A stretch of DNA of 64,000 nucleotides, taken from Ariolimax columbianus (lineage: Eukaryota > Mollusca > Gastropoda > Stylommatophora > Arionidae). A model generated the notes under the pieces. It saw only the letters and a program-made list of their open reading frames with translations. It ran no database searches and was not told the DNA's origin. Location of the stretch: NCBI GenBank assembly GCA_036924085.1, contig JAVGWX010000004.1, positions 39,957,293 to 40,021,292 of the forward strand, written 5' to 3'. The translations under genes were made by a program, and so were the position numbers. Shown here in pieces: positions 21,920 through 33,928 of the stretch (its first letter is position 1; each line of letters opens with the position of its first letter).

Positions 21920-24900
21920 GAAACCGGAAATACTGAAGCTGCATGAATGTCAGAGATCAGAAACGCTACATGGGACAAGAAACAAGAACCAAGGCCATAG
22001 TTAGAAATTAGATGGTGTTGTTATGGATATAAATAGACTAGAATTGACCAGCAACTCAAAACTGGGTTTGAGTACAACGGAAAAATAAATATGACTAGAT
22101 GCCAACAGCGTCTGATAAGAGAGCTCTGATAATGATAAATCCGATTGTATTGATTCAATCCTATTACGTTATGAAAATAAACATTTTTATTTTAAATTTT
22201 TGAAGAAATAGACTTTCGTTTTGAATATGCATTTATGTTTTGTGAGAGGGGAAGTAATTCTAAGGTCTAAGGAAGATAAGTGCTATATGTCACAATTACA
22301 AGTGGTCACTGTGTCCGGTATAGCTAGTTGGGTTGAATCGATCTGTTACACACCTTTGTCTAGCATTTTTGTTATTTGTCGTCCTCCCACTCTTGACCTA
22401 TATTTTTAAAAAAAACTACATTGCATTATTTCGTTAGAATAGTTTCCAGTGCACCCATTTATAGCAGATGTTTCTATTCGTTTGTTTTTCTTAGTCCTTG
22501 AATGGGGCTCAGCACGATTTTGTCTCTCATGGTGACATGACGGTACTTTTAGACTCTTCCGAAATATCTTGGGATCGTAAGAACAGAGACGTTCTCCTAC
22601 TAGGAAACGGGGGAGAACTGTAAAAGTAATTATTAGTGGAAGTGGGTTAACTTTTCTTGTTGAAAACGACCAAAAATGTTAGAAATTAAAAAAAAAGGAA
22701 ATACGGATGCGAAACTTTTTAAGTGCACATGTTTTAATCAGAGTAGAAGAGTTCAGTCTAAATTAGTAAGTGAACGATATACACCATAAAGTAGTCTGCC
22801 TCTCTTCAGTCTACATGTGTCGCTAGACGTCGTGATGAGGTGTGATCGCCTTTGTTGTATTTATATTTGGCAGGCGAAAATCCAATGGTGACTTGACAGG
22901 TCAATCCCAATATCTATTACCAAACGTTAGATTGGTTGTCACTGGAATATACGATCGCCATTTTGCAACTGGTGCTATTCTTTTCGATTTCCAACTGCAA
23001 AGCGCTTTTTAACGTGCAAGCCAATGGCACGGGTGTCCGATCTTACTACTCAGAGACCAGAGACAATTATTCCAGATGATCCACGTGAAGCCCCCAAACA
23101 TAAAGTACTATGCTACACACACTGTTTGAGACAAGAAAAAAAAACAAAATCTACATTACAACCAACACGCTTTCATCATGAATAATGGCAGATACACAGA
23201 AAAACAACTTACAAATCATAGAAAAACTGAGCAAAGAGAAAAAGTTACTTGGTTGCGGATCGGTAAGGGAGGCAGCCAGTCATGTTAGAGGGAAGTGAAA
23301 AGACTGGCTAGATTAGAAATAGAAGAAGTGAAATTAAAAATTGAGAGACAGATGAAATAAACTATTGCATATAAAACTGTAAATGACCAAATGGTGACAC
23401 TTGCACATACAACTAAATGACCACAGCACATACATATGAAGATAAGCCGTTGAAATACATAAGGAGGGAGAGAGAACAAGTTAGTGAAGATGGATTCTAG
23501 ACATTGATTTGGAATACATTGATACCGCGTGCCTGAAGGCAGCGTATGCGGAATATTAAGTGTGTAAGACGTTTTTTTGCGAATGGCATTTGACTGGGTT
23601 CGACTGAAGGCTCCAGAAACGATACACAGGCATATACTGCATGAATAAATGCGAAACCAATTAGAACAAGCAGAACATAAATCACTGGTCAGAATGCTCC
23701 ATTTAATAGCACACACATAAATACAACTGCTCAAATATATGTGTCTTAGCTCTATATTCCAAAAAGAAGCAAATGGCCACCGCTACTGTTTACTTATTTT
23801 TTTTACACGAAGTCTGTTTCCGACTATTTACACTGGTGGTTTCACTTAACAGTGATTGAATATGATAACAGTAGTAGTCCCGTTCGCAACCCTCTTAGTC
23901 GCCCTTTACGACATGTGCCCATTTGTACAGAAAAATATTTCCTATTCACATATGCTATTGTTAACAGATGTAATCTACTTTAGCACGTTTTTTTTAATCA
24001 CGTCTTATTTGAAGCACATAGCCGTTTTGGTTATATGAGGAATTATGTGTCATCTAAATATTGTCCACATCCTAGTACTAAGCTCGTGTGCAGACCATGA
24101 AAATGGCGGCGCTTCTATAATATGCACGACGATCATTTTGTTTGTTTGGCCAAAGGTTTGTCTTACTGGATTCTACTAGCGAAAGCACAACCATTTCCAC
24201 CCCATACCGTAGTCCTCGGGACGATATTATGGCGTATTGGCTAGTGCATGAATGGCTGTATGTAGATGCGTGTGCTCCTCAATGTCCGCTGTTTCAGTAC
24301 AATACTTTAGCCAACCCTTGCTGTTGGTAGAGATGGAGTCAAACTGAGAAAAATACCCGATATGCAGTCAAAATGGACACGAAATGATTTCCAACCCGTA
24401 AGCTTTCACTCGATTGACACTCCTACACCATCACACCCCCCCCCCCCCCCCTCCCTCATAATGTACAAGGCCTCCTAATGTACAAGGATCGACAGTGTTG
24501 ACATTCTCACAAACGCGAACAAGCACACCCAGTGAACCGGATTTCGCTAGCATAAATAGTTCGGTAGAAGGAAATATTAATACGTCAAAATTGAGTCCAA
24601 CTAACCAGGACAAGACATATTTTATGAACTCCTGTCAGTCTGATGTCGTAACCTGAACATAAACACAGGCATTTTGCCCAGCTCAACAATTCCGGACGTT
24701 CGTCGACCAAGCAACATATAGAATTGTAGGAATGCTGTACAAGGTGGAATGGAGTATTACCCCTTGCTGGGTAGAACAATGCCGTAACTGGAACCTTGAA
24801 ATCTGTCTAGGAAGGAAATAGAATCAGGCAGTATTTTCTGTTTGACACGAAGACACGTGGAATGCCTAACACGAGGTATAATTGGAGGTACTCAATGAAG

Positions 24901-24995
24901 AACGATTGGAAAGCTGGTTTTAATGCAGGACAGAAAATGTTGTTTTACGTGCGATTAGGTGGGAAGAAAGTAGAAGTGAAATAATGAACTGGAGT
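21920..24995. other. Unannotated stretch of about 3 kb
   Basis: No recognisable gene or element. A C-run of 15 or more lies at about 24436-24451. A minus-strand 149-codon frame at 23285-23734 has no domain signature and ordinary low-complexity hydrophobic content. Confidence 0.4.
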
Positions 24996-24997
24996 GA

Positions 24998-27900
24998 AAT
25001 TTATTTGTGATGGCAGGAGGGCTTGTTTTGTTGGCTGGAGCGAGGTTTATGTGTGATGGCAGGGGAGCTTGTTTTGTTGGCTGGAGCGAGGTTTATGTGT
25101 GATGGCAGGGGAGCTTGTTTTGTTGGCTGGAGCGAGGTTTATGTGTGATGGCAGGGGAGTTTGTTTTGTTGGCTGGTGCGGGATTTATGTTTGATGTAGG
25201 GGAGTTTGTTTTGTTGGCTGGAGCGGGATTTATGTGTGATAGCAGGGGAGTTTGTTTTGTTTGGCTGGAGCGGGATTTATGTGTGATGGCAGGGGAGTTT
25301 GTTTTGTTGGCTGGAGCTAGGTTTATGTGTGATGGCAAAGGAGTTTATTTTGTTGGCTGGAGTTAGGTTTATGTGTGATGGCAGGGGAGTTTGTTTTGTT
25401 GGCTGGAGCTAGGTTTATGTGTGATGGCAGAGGAGTTTGTTTTGTTGGCTGGAGCTAGGTTTATCTGTGATGGCAGGGGAGTTTGTTTTGTTGGCTGGAG
25501 CGAGGTTTTTGTGTGATGGCAGAGTGGTTTGTTTTATTGGCTGGAGCTAGGTTTATGTGTGATGGCAGGGGAGTTTGCTTTGTTGGTTAGAGGGAGGTTT
25601 ATGTGTGATGGCAGGGATTTTGTTTTGTTTGCTGGAGCGAGATTTATGTGCGATGGCAGAGGGGTTTGTTTTGTTTGCTGGAGCTAGGTTTATGTGTGAT
25701 TTCAGGGGAGTTAGTTTTGTTGGCTGGAGCTAGGTTTATGTGTGATGGCAGATGGGTTTGTTTTGTTAGCTGCAGATAGGTTTATGTGTGATGGCAGATG
25801 GGTTTGTTTTGATGGCTGGAGCTAGATTTATGTGTGATGGCAGATGGGTTTGTTTTGATGGCTGGAGCTAGGTTTATGTGTGATGGCAGGGGAGTTTGTT
25901 TTGTTGACTGGAGCGAAGTTTATGTGTGATGTCAGAGGGGTTTGTTTTGTTGGCTGACGCGAGGTTTATGTGTGATGGCAGGGGAGTTTATTTTGGTTGC
26001 TGGAGCGAGGCTTATGCGTGTTGGAGGGGGGTTTCTTTGTTCGCTGTGGAGAGGTTTATGTCTGATGGCACAGGCATTTCTTTAGTTTGGTGTAGTGAGG
26101 TTTATGTGTGATGGCAGGTGAGTGTGTTTTGGTGGCGGGAGGAACATTCATGTTTGATCACAGGTAAGGGGTTGGGAGAGGGTGTTTTATTGGCTGTAGT
26201 GAGGTTTATGTGTGATGGCAGGGCGGGGGGTAGGGGGGAGGGTTTGTTTTGTTAGCTGGAGTGAGGTTTTTGTTATGGCCAAGAAGTTTGTTTTGTTGGG
26301 TGGAGTAAATGTATGTGTTATGGCAGGGGAATGTGTTTTGTTGGGTGCCGTAAATATATATGTGCGATTGTAGGGGAGTTTGTTTTGTTGGGAGGAGTAA
26401 ATTTGTGTGTGATGGCAGGGGAGTTTTTTTTTTTTGGCTGGAGTAAGTTTATGTGTGTTGGCAGGGGAATGTGTTCTGTTACCTGGAGTGAGATTTGTGT
26501 GTAGTGTTAGGGGAACTTTATTAGTTTGCTGGAGCGAGGTTTATGTGTGATGGCCGGGGTGTTTGTTTTGGTAGCTGGAGAAAGGTTAATGTTTGATGCA
26601 GGGGCCTTTATTTCAGTCGGATGAAGGCATATTCATGTGATGACAGGCGGAGTTTGTTTTGGGGGCTGGAGCGAGGCTAATATGTGATGGCAGGGGAGTT
26701 TGTTTTGTTTGCTGGAGGAAGGTTTATGTGTGATGGCAGGGGCGTTTGTTTTGATGGCTGGAGTGACGTTTATGTGTGATGGCAGGGGCGTTTGTTTTAG
26801 GTTGCGGGGACGAGGCGGCTATGTGATGGCAGGGACGTTTTTTGTTATTTGTTTAAGCTAGATTTATGTGGTTTGGCAGAGGAGTTTGTTTTGTTGCATG
26901 GAACGACGTTTATGTGTGATGGCAAAGGAGTTTATTTTGTTGGCTGGAGCGAGGTTTTTGTGTGATGGCAGAAGAGTTTGTTTTGTTGGCTGGAGTTAGG
27001 TTTATGTGTGATGGCAGAGGAGTTTGTTTTGTTGGCTGGAGCTAGGTTTATCTGTGATGGCAGGGGAGTTTGTTTTGTTGGCTGGAGCGAGGTTTTTGTG
27101 TGATGGCAGAGTGGTTTGTTTTATTGGCTGGAGCTAGGTTTATGTGTAATGGCAGGGGAGTTTGCTTTGTTGGTTAGAGGGAGGTTTATGTGTGATGGCA
27201 GGGATTTTGTTTTGTTTGCTGGAGCGAGGTTTATGTGTGATGGCAGAGGGGTTTGTTTTGTTTGCTGGAGCTAGGTTTATGTGTGATTTCAGGGGAGTTA
27301 GTTTTGTTGGCTGGAGCTAGGTTTATGTGTGATGGCAGATGGGTTTGTTTTGTTAGCTGGAGCTAGGTTTATGTGTGATGGCAGATGGGTTTGTTTTGAT
27401 GGCTGGAGCTAGATTTATGTGTGATGGCAGATGGGTTTGTTTTGATGGCTGGAGCCAGGTTTATGTGTGATGGCAGGGGAGTTTGTTTTGTTGACTGGAG
27501 CGGGATTTATGTGTGATGGCAGGGGAGCTTGTTTTGTTGGCTGGAGCGAGGTTTATGTGTGATGGCAGGGGAGTTTGTTTTGTTGGCTGGAGCGGGATTT
27601 ATGTGTGATGTAGGGGAGTTTGTTTTGTTAGCTGGAGCGGGATTAATGTGTGATGGCAGGGGAGTTTGTTTTGTTTGGCTGGAGCGAGATTTATGTGGGA
27701 TGGCAGGGGAGTTTGTTTTGTTGGCTGGAGCTAGGTTTATGTGTGAGGGCAAAGAAGTTTATTTTTTTTTGCATGAGCGAGGTTTTTGTGTGATGGCAGA
27801 GAAGTTTGTTTTGTTGGCTGGAGTTAGGTTTAAGTGTGATGGCAGGGGAGTTTGTTTTGTTTGCTGGAGCTAGGTTTATGTGTGATGGCAGAGGAGTTTG

Positions 27901-29960
27901 TTTTGTTGGCTGGAGCTAGGTTTATCTGTGATGGCAGGGGAGTTTGTTTTGTTGGCTGGAGCGAGGTTTTTGTGTGATGGCAGAGTGGTTTGTTTTATTG
28001 GCTGGAGCTAGGTTTATGTGTGATGGCAGGGATTTTGTTTTGTTTGCTGGAGTGAGGTTTATGTGTGAAGGCAGAGGGGTTTGTTTTGTTTGCTGGAGCT
28101 AGGTTTATGTGTGATTTCAGGGGAGTTAGTTTTGTTAGCTGGAGCTAGGTTTATGTGTGATGGCAGATGGGTTTGTTTTGTTAGCTGGAGCTAGGTTTAT
28201 GTGTGATGGCAGATGGGTTTGTTTTTATGGCTGGAGCTAGGTTTATGTGTGATGGCAGGGGAATTTTTTTTTTGACTGGAGCGAGGTTTATGTGTGATGT
28301 CAGAGGGGTTTGATTTGTTTGCTGACGCGAGGTTTATGTGTGATGGCAGGGGAGTTTTTTTTGGTTGCTGGAGCTAGGTTTATGTGTGATGGCAGATGGG
28401 TTTGTTTTGTTAGCTGGAGCTAGGTTTATGTGTGATGGCAGATGGGTTTGTTTTGATGGCTGGAGCTAGATTTATGTGTGATGGCAGATGGGTTTGTTTT
28501 GATGGCTGGAGCCAGGTTTATGTGTGATGGCAGGGGAGTTTGTTTTGTTGACTGGAGCGGGATTTATGTGTGATGGCAGGGGAGCTTGTTTTGTTGGCTG
28601 GAGCGAGGTTTATGTGTGATGGCAGGGGAGTTTGTTTTGTTGGCTGGAGCGGGATTTATGTGTGATGTAGGGGAGTTTGTTTTGTTAGCTGGAGCGGGAT
28701 TAATGTGTGATGGCAGGGGAGTTTGTTTTGTTTGGCTGGAGCGAGATTTATGTGGGATGGCAGGGGAGTTTGTTTTGTTGGCTGGAGCTAGGTTTATGTG
28801 TGAGGGCAAAGAAGTTTATTTTTTTTTGCATGAGCGAGGTTTTTGTGTGATGGCAGAGAAGTTTGTTTTGTTGGCTGGAGTTAGGTTTAAGTGTGATGGC
28901 AGGGGAGTTTGTTTTGTTTGCTGGAGCTAGGTTTATGTGTGATGGCAGAGGAGTTTGTTTTGTTGGCTGGAGCTAGGTTTATCTGTGATGGCAGGGGAGT
29001 TTGTTTTGTTGGCTGGAGCGAGGTTTTTGTGTGATGGCAGAGTGGTTTGTTTTATTGGCTGGAGCTAGGTTTATGTGTGATGGCAGGGATTTTGTTTTGT
29101 TTGCTGGAGTGAGGTTTATGTGTGAAGGCAGAGGGGTTTGTTTTGTTTGCTGGAGCTAGGTTTATGTGTGATTTCAGGGGAGTTAGTTTTGTTAGCTGGA
29201 GCTAGGTTTATGTGTGATGGCAGATGGGTTTGTTTTGTTAGCTGGAGCTAGGTTTATGTGTGATGGCAGATGGGTTTGTTTTTATGGCTGGAGCTAGGTT
29301 TATGTGTGATGGCAGGGGAATTTTTTTTTTGACTGGAGCGAGGTTTATGTGTGATGTCAGAGGGGTTTGATTTGTTTGCTGACGCGAGGTTTATGTGTGA
29401 TGGCAGGGGAGTTTTTTTTGGTTGCTGGAGCGAGGCTTATGCGTGTTGGAGGGGGGTTTCTTTGTTCGCTGTGGAGAGGTTTATGTCTGATGGCACAGGC
29501 ATTTCTTTAGTTTGGTGTAGTGAGGTTTATGTGTGATGGCCGAGGTGTTTGTTTTGGTAGGTGGAGAAAGGTTAATGTTTGATGCAGGGGCCTTTATTTC
29601 AGGCATATTCATGTGATGACAGGCGGAGTTTGTTTTGGGGGCTGGAGCGAGGCTAATATGTGATGGCAGGGGAGTTTGTTTTGATGGCTGGAGTGACGTT
29701 TATGTGTGATTGCAGGGGCGTTTGTTTTGGGTTGCGGGGACGAGGCGGCTATGTGATGGCAGGGACGTTTTTTGTTATTTGTTTAAGCGAGATTTATGTG
29801 GTATGGCAGGGGAGTTTGTTTTGTTGCATGGAACGACGTTTATGTGTTAGGGCAGGGGAGTTTGTTTTGTTGACTGGAGCGAGGCTAATATATGATGGTA
29901 AGTGAGTGTGTGTTTAGTGCTATGGAGCGAGGTTATTTATAATGGCAGGGGGGGGGGGTC
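24998..29960. repeat. 46-bp minisatellite, main block
   Basis: Over 100 tandem units of 46 bp, built from GGCTGGAGCGAGGTTTATGT, GTGATGGCAGGGGAGTTTG and TTTTGTT. Variants (AGCTAGG, GCGGGATT, GATGGGTTTG, ATTTCAGGGG) recur in fixed order, which reveals higher-order structure. The region from about 27.31 to 29.42 kb is a 1,057-bp tandem duplication. Toward 26.0-26.8 kb and 29.4-29.96 kb the units degenerate. Open frames on both strands are repeat artefacts. Confidence 0.95.
27311..29424. repeat. Two tandem 1,057-bp higher-order copies
   Basis: Sequence at about 27311-28367 recurs at 28368-29424. Markers sit exactly 1,057 bp apart, such as the AGCGGGATTTATG block (27498 and 28555) and the A-T9-GCATGAGCG variant (about 27761 and 28818). 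1,057 is one base short of 23 units. No difference was seen at the points checked. Confidence 0.88.
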
Positions 29961-30235
29961 GCGGGGGGAGGGGAAGAGGAGTGGTTGTTGTGTTAGCCTC
30001 AGCGAGGTTTACGTGAACTGGCAGTGCTGTTTTGTTGGCTGTAACGAGATTTATATTTGAAGAGCTAAGTAAATCGTGAAATCAATAGATCGAAAGCAGT
30101 ATAGGGAGGAACAATTTTGTGAAGACAGAAATGATTATATGGTATGATAGAGTAGAGTGATGATTGTGTGGGGTGAGAGAGGTGATCCATAATTTAGAGG
30201 GAGTGCAGTGATGGTTGTGTGTGGAGAGAAAGGGG
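29590..30235. repeat. Left arm of a long direct duplication flanking a LINE copy
   Basis: Starts GCCTTTATTTCAGGCATATT and runs through the degenerate end of the 46-bp array, a G-run (29948-29974), GAGGAGTGGTTGTTGTG and ATAGATCGAAAGCAGTATAG to GTGCAGTGATGGTTGTGTG. The same order follows the LINE at 31788-32712. Together they look like one target sequence duplicated on both sides of the insertion. Confidence 0.82.
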
Positions 30236-31787
30236 ATCTTCTTCTTCGTACGCAGTCAGACAGTAACCATTATTTTTTCGAAAAAAGCGGCGGTCATCCT
30301 GAGGCTGTCGCCACTGCCATAGAGCTTGTCTTGCAGTTCCACTGGTGATGGCCACATCTGCTCTCTCTGATCCTCGTATGTCGGGAAGTTCTGCAGCAGA
30401 TGTTCAGTGGTCATTTTACCAGTACCGCACGGGCATTCGTCGGTACACCCTATCTTCAATTTGTTGAATAGGTGGTACCTCAGTCTATTGTGGCCAGTGC
30501 GAAGTCTGAAGACAACGACCTGCTCTCTTCGGTTCAACTGATAATAGGCATCGTTTTTGGTGTAACCAGTATGTTCGGTTTCCCATTTGGTCATGCATCT
30601 GGCTTTGATAAGCCGTTTTGACTCTTCGTACGTCATACTAGTATCTGTTTGTGGTAGTCTTGCACCTTCTTTTGCCAGTCTGTCTGCCTCCTCGTGGCCT
30701 TGGATGTTGCAGTGTGATGGGACCCACTGTACCACTACCCTTTTTGGTGCGGACTGCTGGCACAGTTTGCAGAGTGCTGCTCTTAAGTCATTAAGCTCAG
30801 TATTTTTCTGGCTTTTTAGCGCTGTGACTACGGCGAGAGCATCTGTAAGCAGGACTATATGGCTCTCATTTTCACTGTGTGTCACCATTTCTTCCACTGC
30901 CGCCCTCAGTGCCTCTGCCTCCACTCTGAAATTGCTTGTGTACTTACCAGTGGTGAATGACAGTGTTATTTTTCCGCCATTTGGTAGGTTCAGGAATGCT
31001 CCTGCCCCTCCGTTCTGTGTAGTATTTGTTACAGAACCGTCGGTGTATGGATGGGTCCAGTCCATGCTTGGGTAGCTTTTCGTTATGAAGCTTAGGGTAG
31101 TATCTCTCCTTTCTTTTTCAGTCTGGCAGTTTTTGTTTGCAATACCTGGTATATTTTCTACCACCTCTGGAAATATATCCTGCCTCCAGGTAGGTTTTCG
31201 TACAGTAGTGATGGGTTTTGGTGTTGTTAGTGCGTTTATGGGACCTTCGTGCATCTTTGCTTTGGCTATTTCTGCAAAGTTTCTCCGCTTTAGTTTCCCA
31301 TTTCCCAAATTGTTTAGTCTCTGGTGCATTGGATGGTCGGTCAGTCTTCGGAGTTTCTCTGACTGCAGCTGGGCTCTGCAGTCTCTTCTATCGATCATGG
31401 ATTGCAGTTTTGTAATCTTTTCAAGTTCTACAATTGGCGTTGACTTCATGCCACCTGTTATAACTCTCATGACTTGGTTTTGAAGTTTGCTAACTTTATC
31501 GAAGTTCGCCTTCGCTGCTGTTGTCCATGCCGCAATGCCATACTCGAGAACTGGTCTCACTCTTCCAGTGTACAGTTTCTTTAGTATGCCTTCGTCTGCT
31601 CCCCAGCTTGTGCCAGCAAGTTTCTTCATGATTGCCATTCTTTCTCTGGCTTTCATTCGGTTTCTCTCAATCTGACTTTTCCATGTCATCGGCCGATCAA
31701 ATGTGACTCCCAGATAGGTTGGGTTGTCGTTTGGCTGCAGGAATTTGCCATTTAGACTTAATTTGGTATTTTGGGGTTTTAATGAAA
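30236..31787 (-). mobile_element. RT/RNase H LINE, 5'-truncated copy in the 46-bp array
   Basis: A minus-strand copy of the 39.7 kb LINE, covering the post-RT region, the RNase H domain, the C-terminal cysteine tail and the GAA tail (read on plus as CTTCTTCTTCGTACGCAG). The 5' boundary is at ATTAAAACCCCAAA, equivalent to about 41051 of the long copy, so the RT catalytic core is absent. There is no normal 10-15-bp TSD; instead about 650 bp of flanking sequence is duplicated on either side. Confidence 0.93.
30256..31689 (-). CDS. LINE ORF2 fragment: post-RT region, RNase H, C-terminal tail
   Basis: A 477-codon open frame, part of a retrotransposon polyprotein. The post-RT block starts MTWKSQIERNRMKARERM and includes VRPVLEYGIAAW. 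The RNase H domain follows: YTDGSVTN (first D), NFRVEAEALRAAVEEM (E; the neighbouring A is V here), LLTDALAVVTAL (second D), QWVPSHCNIQGHEEADRLAK (H and last D). The last part has FRLRTGHNRLRYHL, ECPCGTGKM and EHLLQNF, where the usual final C is F. RNase H removes the RNA strand during target-primed reverse transcription. The start shown is simply the first ATG in an open stretch; the RT core is missing, so this is a dead copy despite the open frame. It is nearly identical to 41147-42581, so it is young. Confidence 0.9.
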   Translation of the reverse strand: MTWKSQIERNRMKARERMAIMKKLAGTSWGADEGILKKLYTGRVRPVLEYGIAAWTTAAKANFDKVSKLQNQVMRVITGGMKSTPIVELEKITKLQSMIDRRDCRAQLQSEKLRRLTDHPMHQRLNNLGNGKLKRRNFAEIAKAKMHEGPINALTTPKPITTVRKPTWRQDIFPEVVENIPGIANKNCQTEKERRDTTLSFITKSYPSMDWTHPYTDGSVTNTTQNGGAGAFLNLPNGGKITLSFTTGKYTSNFRVEAEALRAAVEEMVTHSENESHIVLLTDALAVVTALKSQKNTELNDLRAALCKLCQQSAPKRVVVQWVPSHCNIQGHEEADRLAKEGARLPQTDTSMTYEESKRLIKARCMTKWETEHTGYTKNDAYYQLNRREQVVVFRLRTGHNRLRYHLFNKLKIGCTDECPCGTGKMTTEHLLQNFPTYEDQREQMWPSPVELQDKLYGSGDSLRMTAAFFEKIMVTV

Positions 31788-32708
31788 GCCTTTATTTCAG
31801 TCGGATGGAGTCATATTCATGTGATAACAGGCGGAGTTTGTTTTGTTTGCTGGAGGAAGGTTTATGTGTGATGGCAGGGGCGTTTGTTTTGATGGCTGGA
31901 GTGACGTTTATGTGTGATGGCAGGGCCGTTTGTTTTGGGTTGCGGGGACGAGGCGGCTATGTGATGGCAGGGACGTTTTTTGTTATTTGCTTAAGCGAGA
32001 TTTATGTGGTATGGAAGGGGAGTTTGTTTTGTTGCATGGAACGACGTTTATGTGTTAGGGCAGGGGAGTTTGTTTTGTTGCATGGAACGACGTTTATGTG
32101 TTAGGGCAGGGGAGTTTGTTTTGTTGCATGGAACGACGTTTATGTGTTAGGGCAGGGGAGTTTGTTTTGTTGCATGGAACGACGTTTATGTGTTATGGCA
32201 GGGGAGTTTGTTTTGTTGCATGGAACGACGTTTATGTGTTAGGGCAGGGGAGTTTTTTTTGGTTCATGGAACGACGTTTATGTGTTAGGGCAGGGGAGTT
32301 TGTTTTGTTGCATGGAACGACGTTTATGTGTTAGGGCAGGGAGTTTGTTTTGTTGACTGGAGCGAGGCTAATATGTGATGGCAAGTGAGTGTGTGTTTAG
32401 TGCTATGGAGCGAGGTTATTTATAATGGCAGGGGGGGGGGGGTCGCGGGGGGAGGGGGTGAGGAGTGGTTGTTGTGTTAGCCTCAGCGAGGTTTACGTGA
32501 ACTGGCAGTGCTGTTTTGTTGGCTGGAACGAGATTTATATTTGAAGAGATAAGTAAATCGTGAAATCAATAGATCGAAAGCAGTATAGGGAGGAAAAATT
32601 TTGTGAAGACAGAAATGAATATATGGTATGATAGAGTAGAGTGATGATTGTGTGGGGTGAGAGAGGTGATCCATAATTTAGAGTGAGTGTAGTGATGGTT
32701 GAGTATGA

Positions 32709-32712
<4 letters not shown>
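31788..32712. repeat. Right arm of the duplication, with secondary 46-bp expansion
   Basis: Matches 29590-30235 in order, starting GCCTTTATTTCAGTCGGATG and ending near TAGTGATGGTTGAGTATGAA. It is about 280 bp longer mainly because the unit containing GCATGGAACGACGTTTATGT occurs seven times (about 32030-32340) but only once in the left arm (about 29823). Confidence 0.85.
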
Positions 32713-32739
<27 letters not shown>

Positions 32740-32945
32740 AAGATAGAGAGAGATAGGTGATCAAATGGTTAAAGTGAGTGTAATGATGGTTGTGTGAAGA
32801 TAGAGAGGTAATCAAATTGTTAGAGTTAGTGCAGTCATGATTGTGTGTCGAGAGAGAGGTGATGATCAAATGGTTATATTGAGTGTAATAATGGTTGTGT
32901 GTGGAGAGAGAGACAGAAAGAGAGAAAGAGGTGAGTAGATAATGA
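32700..32945. repeat. AG-rich low-complexity and imperfect repeats
   Basis: GAGAGAGATAGAGAGAGATA runs and four or so imperfect units of about 60 bp with GTGATCAAATGGTTA, AGTGAGTGTAATGATGGTTG. Confidence 0.8.
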
Positions 32946-33186
32946 GATTGAGTGTATATATATGTAGTACAGATGTGCCAGGTATGTGGACCACATGACT
33001 GACGATAGATGGACGATGATTTCTAGTAGCAATACAACTACAACCGCCGACCAACGAGATGGAGAAATGACCACGACTTAAGACCGTCATTTTATTCCAA
33101 GGATAAGGACAGACACAGTTTCATGTAGCTTTGGACCACATGGAATCAGGTAACCCTGCCGGATTGAATACCAGGATTCATGTATT

Positions 33187-33304
<118 letters not shown>

Positions 33305-33439
33305 CAAAGTAACAACAGAAACGATTTCGAAGTATTTCGAAGAAAGTCTAAGCATACCTAAAACCGAAGAAACACCAAACGTGCTACCAGCAAAGTAGAC
33401 CTTGAACATATATCCACCAAGTAAGATAGAAATGCGAAG

Positions 33440-33650
33440 TAAATAAAAGTATAGTAAAGATCCCGTATCACAGCACATAGTGGGAGATGTTATCAGCATC
33501 ACGCACATCGCCTTTACTTACCAGACTTTTTCTGGTACCCAATTTCTGGGACCTTGTCGACCGGAAAAAATAGCCTGCACCATATGACGATTGGACCCTG
33601 ATTCAAGACTGGGAAGGGAGTGTACTAGCCACTGTGCCACCGCGGCTCCC
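33440..33650 (-). mobile_element. tRNA-derived SINE (family S2), copy 2, nested in LINE-A
   Basis: Minus strand: head GGGAGCCGCGGTGGCACAGT with box A TGGCACAGTGGCTAGTAC, box-B-like AGGGTCCAATCGT, body GGTACCAGAAAAAGTCTGG shared with the 14.4 kb copy. Perfect 10-bp direct repeats AAATGCGAAG lie at 33430-33439 and 33651-33660. Removing it rejoins the LINE-A reading frame. Confidence 0.92.
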
Positions 33651-33928
33651 AAATGCGAAGGGACATATTCAATTTCGAGAAAAGAAAAACGGCAGGACCA
33701 GATGGAATAGCTGCAGACACTGTAATTGCCGATACAAGTAAGGCTACAGATACGTTGCAAGGATCATTCAAAAAGACATGGGAGGAGGAGGCAATGACCA
33801 CAAAATGGAAAGAAGGACATCTGATTAAGCTGCCTAAGAAGGGAGACCTGGCAGATTGCAGCAATTATAGAGGGATTTCGTTGCTGTTAGTAACAGGCAA
33901 GATATTTAACATAATTATCAATAACAGA

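Noticed and set aside
25093..29905. Repeated ORFs on both strands (HINPAPANKTNSP, FVLLAGA)
   Set aside because: Product of the 46-bp minisatellite and its duplication, not a gene family.
30587..31675. Plus-strand ORFs of 60-162 codons
   Set aside because: Antisense shadows of the minus-strand RNase H LINE frame.
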